33,113 nucleotides of DNA. Source: Nostoc favosum CHAB5714. GTDB taxonomy: Bacteria > Cyanobacteriota > Cyanobacteriia > Cyanobacteriales > Nostocaceae. The notes beneath the pieces are model-generated. The model saw only the letters and a program-made list of their open reading frames with translations, had not been told where the DNA came from and did not search any database. How positions within the stretch are numbered: position 1 is the first letter of the stretch; the number at the start of each line of letters is the position of its first letter. Made by a program: the position numbers and the translations under genes. Positions 21,313 through 31,188 of this stretch are shown piece by piece. Location of the stretch: NCBI RefSeq assembly GCF_020829495.1, contig NZ_JAIVFQ010000075.1, positions 1-33,113 on the forward strand. Direction: 5' to 3'.

Positions 21313-21996
21313 ATGCCACAAACAACAGCAACTGTAACCTCTTGCGTTAAACCAGTTGAAGAATTGAGATCAGTAGAGATTTCGTTTGAAGATCACGAAT
21401 TCTATGCAGGTCAAAAGCTCGTAGCTAGAATTACCCACGACGATGACCTAACGCAACCTTGGATAGTGATGGTCAATGGTGAGGAGATCCACCGCGCGAA
21501 CACTTTTAAAAGATGCCACAGCTACATCACATGGCATTACCAGCGCGGAACACTGCCCAGACAAGAAGAAGAAACCCCAGTCGCTACAACGGGGAATGAA
21601 GTTATGTGCTCAATAGCCGCCCAGTGTGAACAATTCGGATTTGAGTTGTTAGACGACGGCATCTATAAGGATGAACAAAAACTCGGTTTAGTCGGTTGCA
21701 CAGACGGTCATTGGTGGGTTATTCGGGCAACTTCAGTGCATCAGCAGAAAGTTCCGTGTGATTCTGCATTTGATGCGGTGTGGGTATTGTCGATGGTAGA
21801 ACTGACGCAACCATCTTGTAAGGAACTGCTGGATAAGCCATTTGAGCCGTTTGATCAACTGACGGCTGATGAATGGGAACAGCTACGGCAATATCAGCCA
21901 CCCTCAGACGAGTCCCTTGATTGCGGTGGGGTCACAGACTCCGATTTTGCGCGGATAGCTGTTCGATGTCGGTACATTGTTTTGTTATTTTCATAA
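21313..21996 (+). CDS. hypothetical protein, 227 aa, C-terminus altered by Tn3 remnant
   Basis: The family is not named, but residues 18-80 (LRSVEISFEDHEFYAGQKLV, then ARITHDDD, QPWIVMVNGEEIHRANTFKR, YITWHYQRGTLP) form a small repeat-like domain seen also, in truncated form, at 1454-1795. The rest is acidic, with CSIAAQCEQFGFELLDDGIY and a DGHWWVIRA stretch. Up to about residue 211 the sequence looks coherent; from near 21948 the last 16 residues (FARIAVRCRYIVLLFS) are antisense to a Tn3 transposase fragment, so the true C-terminus was lost at that junction. AAAGG lies before the ATG. Confidence 0.65.
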   Translation: MPQTTATVTSCVKPVEELRSVEISFEDHEFYAGQKLVARITHDDDLTQPWIVMVNGEEIHRANTFKRCHSYITWHYQRGTLPRQEEETPVATTGNEVMCSIAAQCEQFGFELLDDGIYKDEQKLGLVGCTDGHWWVIRATSVHQQKVPCDSAFDAVWVLSMVELTQPSCKELLDKPFEPFDQLTADEWEQLRQYQPPSDESLDCGGVTDSDFARIAVRCRYIVLLFS

Positions 21997-22259
21997 CCCA
22001 AAACAATATCAAGAGCCAATTTTAAATGACTGCGAATATGGTTAATGATTTTCAGTGGGATATCTGCAATCGATGGGAAATAACCCAGTCTTTGGAATGA
22101 TTTTAAGATGACGAGCAGGCTCAAAATATTACTTTCACCTTTCGTCGTATTGTAAGCGAAAGCAATTTCGGATTTAGTTGGAGTATAAATCTCAGTAAGT
22201 TCTTTGGTGGTAAATTGGCGTTTGAATCTAGGATAAGCGGTACGTTCAATTGATGTCAC
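21948..22259 (-). pseudogene. Tn3-family transposase TnpA, N-terminal fragment (DUF4158 region)
   Basis: From the GTG at 22259, TSIERTAYPRFKRQFTTKEL, then YTPTKSEIAFA, LLVILKSFQRLGYFPSIADI and MYRHRTAIRA are the start of Tn3-type TnpA (its DUF4158 domain). Similarity ends at about residue 104 (near 21948), where the gene joins the 3' part of the 227-aa gene. The catalytic DDE part is missing, so the transposase is inactive. It starts 59 bases after the XRE gene stop, on the same strand. Confidence 0.8.
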
Positions 22260-22317
22260 GCTGGTATTGATGGATTGTCCATACTGGTATTGCTTTTATA
22301 GATATAAAACAAAATCT

Positions 22318-22830
22318 TCACTTTTTCTTGGTTCGAGAGTTTTTTCTCTTAGCAAGCTCTTTGTTACTACCAATTTCAACAATCGTATTTTTGTAATAAA
22401 AGCCGCAATAAGGACAGTAGGAATGCTTGAAAGTTGTCACTGATTTGCCACATTTGAGACAGTGGGCAACAAGCTCAAACCCGCACATAAAGCAGTACAA
22501 TGACCTGATATCGTTCCAAATCGGTTCTGTGGGTGTCCCTGGAGTCCAGCATTGGGGACAAAATTTAATACTGGTAAATGGTTGCTGTATTTCCTCATCG
22601 CTACAAATTTCTTCTAAGTACTCAATTGGTATCGATAAAGCCCTAGCCAGCCCCCGACGGGTTTTATGATTTAATCTCGTCGTGATCCCCCGTTCGATTT
22701 TTCCGTATGTATGCAGGTGAATACCAGCCTGATGGGCTAGCTGATTTTGACTCATCTTTAATTCCACGCGCAACCGCTTAATGTAGTCACCAATCGGTTC
22801 CTGTGGCATGGGTGTCTTCAAAGTATCCAT
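22318..22830 (-). CDS. XRE-family regulator with C-terminal zinc ribbons, 170 aa
   Basis: Residues about 10-75 are a Cro/C1 HTH (IGDYIKRLRVELKMSQNQLA, then HQAGIHLHTYGKIERG, then RRGLARALSIPIEYLEE). Four CxxC pairs follow: FCPQCW, CFMCGFE, HCLKCGKS and YCPYCGFY, which would make two zinc-ribbon units; a lysine-rich tail ends the protein. The ATG at 22830 is used (an in-frame TTG lies one codon before). It lies between a tyrosine recombinase (divergent) and tnpA (same strand), so it probably controls transposition genes of a Tn3-type unit, binding the inverted repeat at 22839-22876. Confidence 0.83.
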   Translation of the reverse strand: MDTLKTPMPQEPIGDYIKRLRVELKMSQNQLAHQAGIHLHTYGKIERGITTRLNHKTRRGLARALSIPIEYLEEICSDEEIQQPFTSIKFCPQCWTPGTPTEPIWNDIRSLYCFMCGFELVAHCLKCGKSVTTFKHSYCPYCGFYYKNTIVEIGSNKELAKRKNSRTKKK

Positions 22831-22838
22831 CAAGAATC

Positions 22839-22876
22839 ATCATTATTATTCTAAAAAAGATATATTAAATAATGAT
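22839..22876. promoter_or_regulatory. inverted repeat in divergent XRE/recombinase promoter region
   Basis: ATCATTATT (22839-22847) and AATAATGAT (22868-22876) are a perfect 9-bp inverted repeat with a 20-bp AT-rich centre, between two divergent starts (22830 and 22915). It may be the operator of the XRE protein or the resolution site bound by the recombinase. Confidence 0.5.
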
Positions 22877-22914
22877 TGTTTGTCTCGATAGAAATTACAT
22901 AACTTGGAGAAAAA

Positions 22915-23799
22915 TTGACTGTTACTTTAGCCACTGTTATTACGGAGTTTTTGTCACGTCCGGATTTAGCTAAAAGTACCAGACGTACTTATGAATTGGT
23001 GCTGAAACCAATACTTGGAGAATACGGTATTTGGGAGATTGAAATTATCGGTAAGCAGACTTTAATTGAGTATTTAAGAAGTTTGGATGATTGCAGCTAT
23101 ACAACTCATCGCAAGTACCAAGCTATACTACAAAGTTTGTTTAATTTCGCTGTGGAGCAAGGTTATATTAAGTTTAATCCCATTAATGGTTTAAAACAGC
23201 GTCAACCAAATCCTGATAGGGGAGAACATAAAACTGATTCTCTAGTGCGATATTTAACACCTGAACAGTTAAATATCCTTTATGATTCTGTTAAATCTGA
23301 CCTACGTATGAATGCTATAGTGCATCTTCTACATCGCTCAGGTTGCCGTATATCAGAGCTTTTAGCGTTAAATATAGATGATGTTAACCAAGATTTATAT
23401 AAATTCCAAGTAGTTGGTAAAGGTAACAAACAGCGTTGTTGTTATTTTAGTCATGGGGCTGCCGAGGCATTAAGTAAATATATCAAATATGAGCGCAACA
23501 ATACCGTAGATGCACTCTTCACAGCACAACAGCCAGTGACTAAAGTTGTTAGTAGAATTAGCTATCGCACTGTGCATGAATATTGGCGAGAATTAATAAG
23601 TATATATCCGGAGTTAGTTGGAGTCAGAATCCACGATTTACGGCATACATTTGCTACTGAGCGTGTTGGGTTAATGGGGATTGAAGAATTGCGGGCACTG
23701 ATGGGGCATGAGAATATTCAAACAACTCTACGTTACCAAAAAGTTACGTCTGCTAGGGCAGAAGAAGTTGCGCGTCAAGCTTTAAATAGTTTAACTTAA
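22915..23799 (+). CDS. tyrosine recombinase/integrase, 294 aa
   Basis: The protein has a SAM-like N-terminal domain (SRPDLAKSTRRTYELVL, FNFAVEQGYIKFNPINGLK) and the catalytic domain with all key residues: R145 in SGCRISELLALN, K169 in VVGKGNKQR, H240 and R243 in IHDLRHTFATE, H265 in LMGHENIQTT and the nucleophile Y274 in LRYQKVT. It cuts and rejoins DNA by a 3'-phosphotyrosine link. Start is TTG with GGAGA six bases upstream. It is divergent from the XRE gene and the tnpA fragment, a layout like Tn3-type transposons that resolve cointegrates with a tyrosine enzyme (TnpI-like); this role is inferred. Confidence 0.9.
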   Translation: MTVTLATVITEFLSRPDLAKSTRRTYELVLKPILGEYGIWEIEIIGKQTLIEYLRSLDDCSYTTHRKYQAILQSLFNFAVEQGYIKFNPINGLKQRQPNPDRGEHKTDSLVRYLTPEQLNILYDSVKSDLRMNAIVHLLHRSGCRISELLALNIDDVNQDLYKFQVVGKGNKQRCCYFSHGAAEALSKYIKYERNNTVDALFTAQQPVTKVVSRISYRTVHEYWRELISIYPELVGVRIHDLRHTFATERVGLMGIEELRALMGHENIQTTLRYQKVTSARAEEVARQALNSLT

Positions 23800-24010
23800 A
23801 TTCCTAGGAGTTTATATTTTGACAATGCTTTTTACTATAAAGAGTGAAATTATTATGCTGATATTCAGCACGAGTTTTTACACAAAATAATCATGTTTTT
23901 GCTGGTAGTTGAAGAGAAGACACTATACTCTGCGTCAAGAGAGTGAGTTTTGAGAAAAACAAAGCCATAAAGTCTGCATTATTGCAAGGATATTAACAAA
24001 ACTTTGCATC

Positions 24011-27000
24011 GTGTCCCATTTTACACGTATCCCGGTTGTACCCCTAGAAGGTTTAAGCAAGGAACGAGTTTATCTAAACGATCCGGCTACTGGACGGCGT
24101 AGTGTCTCTTGGAAAGAATTTAGTGACTCCTACACAGGTGTTGTGCTTGTTTTAGAACCTGGTTCAGGTTTTCAAACAGGGGGACGCAAACCCAGCACGA
24201 TTTTGAGTTTATGGTCACGTCTGCAAGAATCTCTTGGTGCGATGATTTACTGTGTACTAGCAGGCTTTTTGCAAGTAATTCCGGGATTAGCCATACCTGC
24301 ATTTTCTCAAGTTTTTATAGATAATGTGTTAATTGGGAGTAAAAATGAGTGGTTGCGTCCGCTAATTTTAGGGATGATTTTCACAGCCGCGCTCAATGGA
24401 TTTTTAACACTGTTACAGTTGCAATTTCTGCGTCAGTTAAAAGTCAAGCTGTCTGCGAGCATGAAAAGTAAATTCCTATGGCATATTTTACGCTTAAGCA
24501 TCAGTTTTTACGATCAGCGATTTGCAGGAGAAATCAGTAGTCGCGTACAACTTAACGATAGTATAGCAAACTTGCTTTCCGGGAAGTTAGCTACTAGTGC
24601 GATCGCCGCAGCTTCTATATTTCTATATGTAATAGTCATGCTGCAATACGACGTATTACTAACTTCAATTGCGATCGCCTTTATCGCTACAAACTTAGTT
24701 ACTTTACAATGGGTAAGCAGGCAGCGTACAGATACTAATACTAAAATGATGCAAGAGTATGGGAAAGTCCAGGGCATAGCGATTTCTGGTCTTCAAAGTA
24801 TAGAAACGCTCAAAGCATCTGGATTAGAATCAGATTTTTTCTCGCGCTGGGCAGGTCACTACACCAAAGCGATCAATATACGTCAACAATTGGACGTAAC
24901 AAACCAAACACTAGGAATTTTACCAACATTTCTATCAGCTAGTGCATCTCTGCTCATGTTAGCGCTCGGCGGTTTGCGAGTCATGGATGGAGCCATGAGC
25001 ATCGGCATGTTAGTTGCTTTCCAAGGCATGATGCATAAGTTACTTGAACCTATAAATAATTTAATGGGTCTAGGACGTGACTTGCAAGACATGGAAGGCA
25101 ATCTTAATCGCCTTGATGATGTTTTACAGAACCCCATTGACCCACAGTTAGAACCGAAAACAGGCAAGGGAGCACAGGAGAAGTCCTCTCCTCTGCCCCA
25201 GACTTCTCTCCGCAAGCTGAAATTACAAGGGGATGTTGAATTACACAATGTTACCTTTGGCTATAGCAAAATAGCTCCACCGATAATAGAGAATTTTAAT
25301 CTCTGTATCAAAAAAGGACAAAGAGTTGCTCTAGTAGGTGCTAGTGGTTGTGGGAAGTCTACTATTGCTAAACTTTTGTGTGGACTTTACGAACTTTGGC
25401 AAGGAGAAATTTACTTCGATGGCGAACTTAGAGAACAAATTGACCGCCAGGTATTGGTCAATTCTATCTCTGCCGTAGACCAAGAAATCTTTTTCTTTGC
25501 TGGCAGTGTTAAAGATAACTTAGCACTTTGGGACAGTACTATACCCAATGAATATTTAGTTCAGGCTTGTCAAGATGCTCAGATTCACGATGCGATCGTT
25601 TCTCTACCAAAAGGATACAATGCAGAACTGTTGGAGGGTGCTGCTAATCTTAGCGGTGGTCAGCGACAACGCTTAGAAATTGCGCGTGCCTTGGTTAATC
25701 ATCCCAGCATCTTGATTTTAGATGAAGCTACCAGTGCCTTAGATGCCAAGATTGAAAACCAAGTCAGTCAGAATCTCAAAGCGCGTGGTTGCACTTGCAT
25801 CATTGTCGCACATCGACTTTCGACTATACAAGATTGCGATGAAATTATTGTTATCGAACGCGGAAAGATAGTTCAACAAGGAACTCATGAGCAATTACAG
25901 CAAATTGAAGGGCCATACTTGCAATTGATTCGTAGCGAACAAAACCTTAAGTTTGAATCTAATATTGTCCCAACAGCAGAAACTAATGTTGCCGATGATT
26001 CCTCTATTTCTCCCACTTCTTTAAGCAAGATAGATGCTATCAAAAATCCTATCCAAAAGATAGATGCAGAATTACTCAGATTAGAGTCAAAAGAACGCTT
26101 TGAACGCGATTTAATGACACAAACATTAGCAGAATTGGCATCTGTGCTGCAACCAAGGTTAGATAAAGTAAGTAATCGCTCAACGTTGAATAAAAATCTC
26201 GATTTAGGTGACAGCCAACAAGCTTTATTAGTCGCGGCTGGTGCTGTAGGCAAAGCTTTAGGAATTGAAATTCGCCTCCCGGCAATGTCCGAAGATTCCC
26301 AGGAAATCAAAGACTCTGTAGAAGCTCTAGCTCGCGCTTCCTGTATCCGAGTGCGGCAAATTAAGTTGCCAGACAATTGGTGGCGACAGGATCTCGGTCC
26401 GATATTGGCATATACCGAAAAGACAAAGTTGCCAGTGGCATTGTTACCAACGTCTGATACCCGTTATCAACTCTATTCGCCTAGCGAACAAACCTTCGTC
26501 CCTGTAGATGCTCGCACGGCAGCAACACTAATTCCAAATGCTTATATATTTTATCGACCTTTTAGCCAGAAACATCCCAAAGCTATTGATTTACTTCAGT
26601 TTGCTTTCCAACAACATTATAGAGAGTTGATTGTAATTTCAGGGGCGGGAATTACAGCTACTTTACTCGGAATGCTCACGCCTTTTGCTACAGCTATCTT
26701 GATTGACAAAGCTATCCCTGATGCAAATCGCGCTCTACTGGGTCAAGTTGCTTTTGGATTAGTGGCTGCTAATGTAGGCGCAACGTTGTTTCAATTAATT
26801 CAAGGGCTGGCTACGATTAGGCTAGAAACTTTTGCCACCTCCTCTATTCAAGCAGCAGTTTGGGATCGATTACTTAATCTCAAGCTTTCTTTTTTCCGCT
26901 CTTTTTCATTTGGTGATTTAAATTCTAGAGTCAGTGCTGTTAGTCAAATTCACCAAAGATTGGGGAATACAATCTTAAAATCAACTCTTTCTAGCTTGTT

Positions 27001-28117
27001 TTCGTTGCTCAATCTCGGATTATTGTTATACTACAATATTTCCTTAGCCTTATTAGCTTGTGCAGTCGCACTGTTAAATACGGCTGTGACTATCATCTTC
27101 GGGATTGCGATCGTCCGTAAAGCTCGTTCGGGATTAAATTATGAAGGTAAAATCTATGGTGTAGTTGTACAGTTGATTAATGGAGTAGCTAAACTCAGAG
27201 TCGCTAAAGCTGAAACTCGTGCTTTTGCTTACTGGGGTCAACAGTATACCCAACAACTAAAACTAATGCTTGGTAGGCAAAGTATTGAAGATAATCTTGC
27301 TGTAATTAATCAAGTACTACCTACCTTAACGACTGCGGCTCTATTTTGGTTTGCTGCTAGTTCAATTGAACAGTCCCATTTATCGAGACAACCTAGTTTA
27401 TCCACTGGTACTTTCTTAGCATTTAATGTTGCTTTTAGTACTTTTATTCATGGAGTAACCAGTCTCAGCAATACAGCCTTAGAAGTTTTGCAAGTCTTGC
27501 CTTTGTGGCAACGAGCTAAACCAATTCTCCTTGCAGAACCAGAAATTACCTTCAATCAAGCAGATCCTGGAAAACTTTCAGGTAGATTAGCTCTCAAGCG
27601 TGTCAGTTTTCGCTACGGTAATGATTATCCTTTAGTATTAGATAACGTTAGTATTCAGGCTCAAGCTGGGGAATTCGTTGCGATTGTTGGTTCTTCCGGT
27701 AGTGGGAAATCAACTTTATTAAGACTACTTTTAGGGTTTGAATCCCCTAAATCAGGCAAGGTTTATTACGATGGACAAGATTTAGCCTCTGTGGATATTC
27801 ATGCTGTACGCCGTCAATTAGGTGTTGTATTGCAAAATAGTCGGCTAATGTCAGCTTCTATTTTTAATAATATTACTAATGGTGCAACTCTGACGATGGA
27901 CCAAGCTTGGTCAGCGGCTCGAATGGCAGGTTTAGCAGATGATATTGCTGCCATGCCGATGGGAATGCACACAGTCGTCAGTGAAGGCGGTAGTAATCTT
28001 TTATTGGTGATCGCCAAAGTTTGGTTGGTTTTACTATATTCCTGCATTGTCAAACCTTTCAAAAGCCGCATTTGCTTGTTGAGTATAGTCAACTACAACA
28101 GGAACGACAACAGTTGA
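24011..28117 (+). pseudogene. NHLM-type peptide exporter: two fused ABC transporters, truncated at both ends
   Basis: The 1,368-aa frame joins the two NHLM-type ABC proteins normally encoded as separate genes. Part 1: end of a C39 peptidase domain (KERVYLNDPATG, residues 18-28), a TM domain (75-365), then a full ATPase with GASGCGKST (443-451), LSGGQRQR (547-554), ILILDEATSALD (567-578) and AHRLST (600-605). Part 2 (from about 670): linker, a second TM domain and Walker A GSSGSGKST (about 1227-1235). The peptidase catalytic Cys and His are missing at the N-terminus, and after VVSEGGSNL (near 28000) the second ATPase loses its LSGGQ signature and Walker B, ending in about 38 unrelated residues. 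It would have exported peptides with double-glycine or NHLP leaders; as it stands it is probably dead. The GTG at 24011 is an uncertain start. Confidence 0.8.
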
Positions 28118-28355
28118 AGTACAATCTTATAATAAGACTTATGCCTTTTCTATTACTCTGATCGCGGTCAATTACCGAAAAATTCGACAGCGCTCACTAC
28201 AGCATTTCAAAGTTATGGTTTTGTCTATGTAATATCATGTCCGGCAAATTACTTATGATATGTCCGCTGCGAGTGCAACGAATGTTCTAAGATTTGATAA
28301 CGTGTTAATGTGAAATAATCTATACTCCTTTCGTTAGAGTAAATAAGTTAAGTTT

Positions 28356-29315
28356 ATGATTGAAGTAACACCATCAAGCTGTTATAGCTATGTTGAAGAT
28401 TTGTGGATTATTACAACATATTTTAATTCGTGTAACTACCAGACAAAGCTAAAGAATATGACTGCCTTTAGAGAAAGAATAGAGGCAGCTGGACTAAACT
28501 TAATAATTGTTGAATGCGCCTTTAACGAGCAAGGATTCACATTAAGCAATTCCAGCAAAAATACTAGAATCGTCAAAGTTAAAGCAACAGATGTGATGTG
28601 GCAAAAAGAAAGACTATTAAATATAGCACTATCTCAACTGCCGACAGCGTGTAAAAAAGTTGCTTGGATAGACTGCGATCTTTTATTTAATAACTCAAAA
28701 TGGGCTGTGGAAGCATCGAATCTTCTAGATGTATTTCCTGTTGTACAGCTTTTTGAGATGGGCATTAGGCTTCCAAAAGACCAGAAAATCTATAGAAGAG
28801 AAGGAGAAAGATCGAAAAGTTTTGCTTCTATTTATCAAGATAAACCTAACCACATATATAAAGGATATATGCAGCATGGACATACTGGTTTTGCCTGGGC
28901 GGCTAGGAAGGATCTGTTGTTAAAGCATCAATTCTATGACGCAGCTATAGTTGGAGGAGGAGACGAATATATGGTACATGCTATGTGTGGAGCTTGGTAT
29001 TCAATATGTGTTGCCAAAAATTTAGGAAAAAGCAAATATCATTTTAATTACTTCATAAATTGGGCAGAAAAATTTTATGAAGATGTTCTCGGTCAAGTCG
29101 GTTGTGTATCCGGTTCTGTTCTTCATTTATGGCACGGAGATAGTAAAGACAGACAACATTTTGAAAGAAATATTCAACTTCATTTCTCTAATTTCGATCC
29201 AGAAAATGATATAACTATTGACGAAAATGGTTGTTGGAAGTGGAATTCTAATAAACCATATATGCATGAATGGATAAAGGAATATTTTTCACTAAGAAAA
29301 GAAGATGGTGATTGA
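28356..29315 (+). CDS. glycosyltransferase-like protein, tandem copy 1, 319 aa
   Basis: The sequence has a GT-A-like layout: an N-terminal YVEDLWIITTYFNSCNYQT strand-loop, VVECAFNEQGF-type text (IIVECAFNEQGF), KKVAWIDCDLLFNNSKWAVE with a D-C-D that fits a DxD metal site (near residue 108), then HGHTGFAWAARKDLLLKHQF and IVGGGDEYMVHAM, which resemble the galactosyltransferase (GT7-C-like) acceptor region, and LHLWHGDSKDR near the end. It would transfer a sugar from a nucleotide sugar; substrate unknown. No membrane segment. The family is inferred from motifs only. The 16 bases before the ATG are identical to those of copy 2 at 29376. Confidence 0.7.
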   Translation: MIEVTPSSCYSYVEDLWIITTYFNSCNYQTKLKNMTAFRERIEAAGLNLIIVECAFNEQGFTLSNSSKNTRIVKVKATDVMWQKERLLNIALSQLPTACKKVAWIDCDLLFNNSKWAVEASNLLDVFPVVQLFEMGIRLPKDQKIYRREGERSKSFASIYQDKPNHIYKGYMQHGHTGFAWAARKDLLLKHQFYDAAIVGGGDEYMVHAMCGAWYSICVAKNLGKSKYHFNYFINWAEKFYEDVLGQVGCVSGSVLHLWHGDSKDRQHFERNIQLHFSNFDPENDITIDENGCWKWNSNKPYMHEWIKEYFSLRKEDGD

Positions 29316-29375
29316 ATATTAGAAATTATCGACGTTCTCTTATATCGGTTTTATTACACTAAATAAGTTAAGTTT

Positions 29376-30818
29376 ATGATTGAAGTATCAGCAGCAAACT
29401 ATTATATCTATGTTGAAGATTTGTGGATTATAACCACATATTTTAATTCGTGTAATTACCAGACAGTGCTAAAGAATATTACTACTTTTAGAAAAACAAT
29501 AGAGGCAGCCGGACTCAACTTAATAATTGTAGAATGTGCCTTTAAAGATCAGGAATTCATATTAAGCGATTCCAGCAAAAATACTATCATCATCAAAGTT
29601 AAAGCAACAGATGTAATGTGGCAAAAAGAAAGACTATTAAATATAGCACTATCTCATCTCCCTACATCGTGTAAAAAAGTTGCCTGGATAGATTGTGATA
29701 TTTTATTTAGTAACTCGGAATGGGCTTTGGAAACATCAAAGCTTCTAGATATATTTCCCGTTGTACAGCTTTTTGATACCATTATTAGACTTCCCAAAGA
29801 TCAGGAAATTTATAGAGGAGAAGGAGACGTATGGAAAAGTTTTGCTTCTATCTATCAAGATAAACCTAACCAGATATACAAAGGATATAAACAGCATGGA
29901 CATAGTGGTTTTGCTTGGGCGGCTAGAAAAGAGCTGTTGTTAAAACATAAATTCTATGACGCATCTATAGTGGGATCGGGCGACGAATTAATGTTACATG
30001 CTATGTGTGGAGCCTGGTATTCAATATGTGTTGCAAAAAGATTAGGAAGAACTAAGTACCATTTTAATTACTTCATAAATTGGGCAGAAAAATTTTATGA
30101 AGATGTTCTCGGTCAAGTCGGTTGTGTACCCGGTTATGTTCTTCATTTATGGCATGGAAATAGTGAAAATAGACTTCATTTAGAAAGAACTGTTCAACTT
30201 CATACCTCTAATTTCGACCCGGAAAATGATATAGCTATTGATGAAAATGGTTGTTGGAAGTGGAATTCTGATAAACCAGATATGCATCAATGGATAAAGG
30301 AATACTTCTTTCAAAGAAAAGAAGATGATGAGCAAGTCAGATTAAATCATAAAGAGCGAATTAACATGGCAGTTACATCCCCTCAATCACCCCGCGTTTT
30401 CTTACTCAACGCAGACAAGCTTCTGCAAGTCAAAGAAAGTCGCACATTGGGCGATGAGATATTTGATTCTGCAATTAACCAATTGTCTCAATTATCTGAT
30501 GAAGCTCTTAAAGATGGACTTTTTAGGGTTGGGGAACGTCCACAGTTGGATGCACCTTTATCTCCTTCAGGAGATCAGCACGACTATTTTAGCTTGGCAC
30601 CGTATTGGTGGCCTAATCCTAACACTCCAGACGGACTACCTTATATTCGTAAGGATGGAGAACGCAACCCAGACATCGATAAGATTCCTGATGCAAAAAA
30701 TCTTAACCGCATGGTCAATTCTGTTGCAAGATTAACGCTTGCTTACTATTTTACTGGCAAAGAGGTATATGCAAAGCATGCAGCGGATTTACTGCGAACT
30801 TGGTTTCTTGCTGAATGA
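29376..30818 (+). CDS. glycosyltransferase-like protein (copy 2) fused to truncated alginate lyase, 480 aa
   Basis: Residues 1-320 are a close paralog of copy 1, with the same WIDCD motif, HGHSGFAWAARKELLLKHKF and LHLWHGNSENR. The stop of copy 1 (after KEDGD) is missing here; the frame continues KEDDEQVRLNHKERIN into MAVTSPQSPRVFLLNADK at residue 331. From there to 480 the sequence is the start of an alginate lyase: SPSGDQHDYFSLAPYWWPNP, then DGLPYIRKDGERNPDI and NRMVNSVARLTLAYYFTGKE, ending at LLRTWFLAE. Intact alginate lyases have about 200 more residues with catalytic parts, so that activity is probably lost. The M331 codon (30366) may be the former lyase start. Confidence 0.72.
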   Translation: MIEVSAANYYIYVEDLWIITTYFNSCNYQTVLKNITTFRKTIEAAGLNLIIVECAFKDQEFILSDSSKNTIIIKVKATDVMWQKERLLNIALSHLPTSCKKVAWIDCDILFSNSEWALETSKLLDIFPVVQLFDTIIRLPKDQEIYRGEGDVWKSFASIYQDKPNQIYKGYKQHGHSGFAWAARKELLLKHKFYDASIVGSGDELMLHAMCGAWYSICVAKRLGRTKYHFNYFINWAEKFYEDVLGQVGCVPGYVLHLWHGNSENRLHLERTVQLHTSNFDPENDIAIDENGCWKWNSDKPDMHQWIKEYFFQRKEDDEQVRLNHKERINMAVTSPQSPRVFLLNADKLLQVKESRTLGDEIFDSAINQLSQLSDEALKDGLFRVGERPQLDAPLSPSGDQHDYFSLAPYWWPNPNTPDGLPYIRKDGERNPDIDKIPDAKNLNRMVNSVARLTLAYYFTGKEVYAKHAADLLRTWFLAE

Positions 30819-30915
30819 GCTTGATAAATTGAATGTGTTAATTGGGTGGTGCGTCAGGGAAGCGTGGGATTGACTATCATACGGAAGAAGAAAATCAGGC
30901 TTGTTCTCAAAAGCT

Positions 30916-31002
30916 ATGCCCTGCTTACTCTGCGGTCATGATAAAACCCACAAATACAGAAAAACTAGTAAGGCAGAGTTAGCGCGTCTCAAAAGCTCTT
31001 GA
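30916..31002 (+). pseudogene. possible IS1-like transposase zinc-ribbon fragment
   Basis: A 28-codon frame reads MPCLLCGHDKTHKYRKTSKA and then diverges. The C-x-x-C-G-x-x-x-T-H-K-x-G/R-K-T-S-K pattern resembles the zinc-ribbon start of IS1-type transposase proteins in cyanobacteria. Nothing else of such an element was found, and the rest of 30819-31188 shows no supported gene, so this is a weak call. Confidence 0.35.
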
Positions 31003-31188
31003 CAAGCGGACTTGTATCCCCTATGCCAATTTCAACAAACAAAGCCAACTTCACTGGAATAGCAACAGCGCAAAAGCCCAGGTGAATATATAAGCACTAG
31101 CCCATAATACCAGACAATTTATAAGTTCGTAATCAGGTTCGTACAGCGATCACTCTCAACTACTAGCGTATTCCAGTACTCGTTCCCA

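Noticed and set aside
24120..28092. Several minus-strand frames inside the exporter gene
   Set aside because: They are shadows of the ABC transporter frame and hold no motifs.
28118..28355. Possible leader-peptide gene between the exporter and the glycosyltransferases
   Set aside because: No double-glycine or NHLP leader pattern was found in any frame, only short fragments with no start signals.
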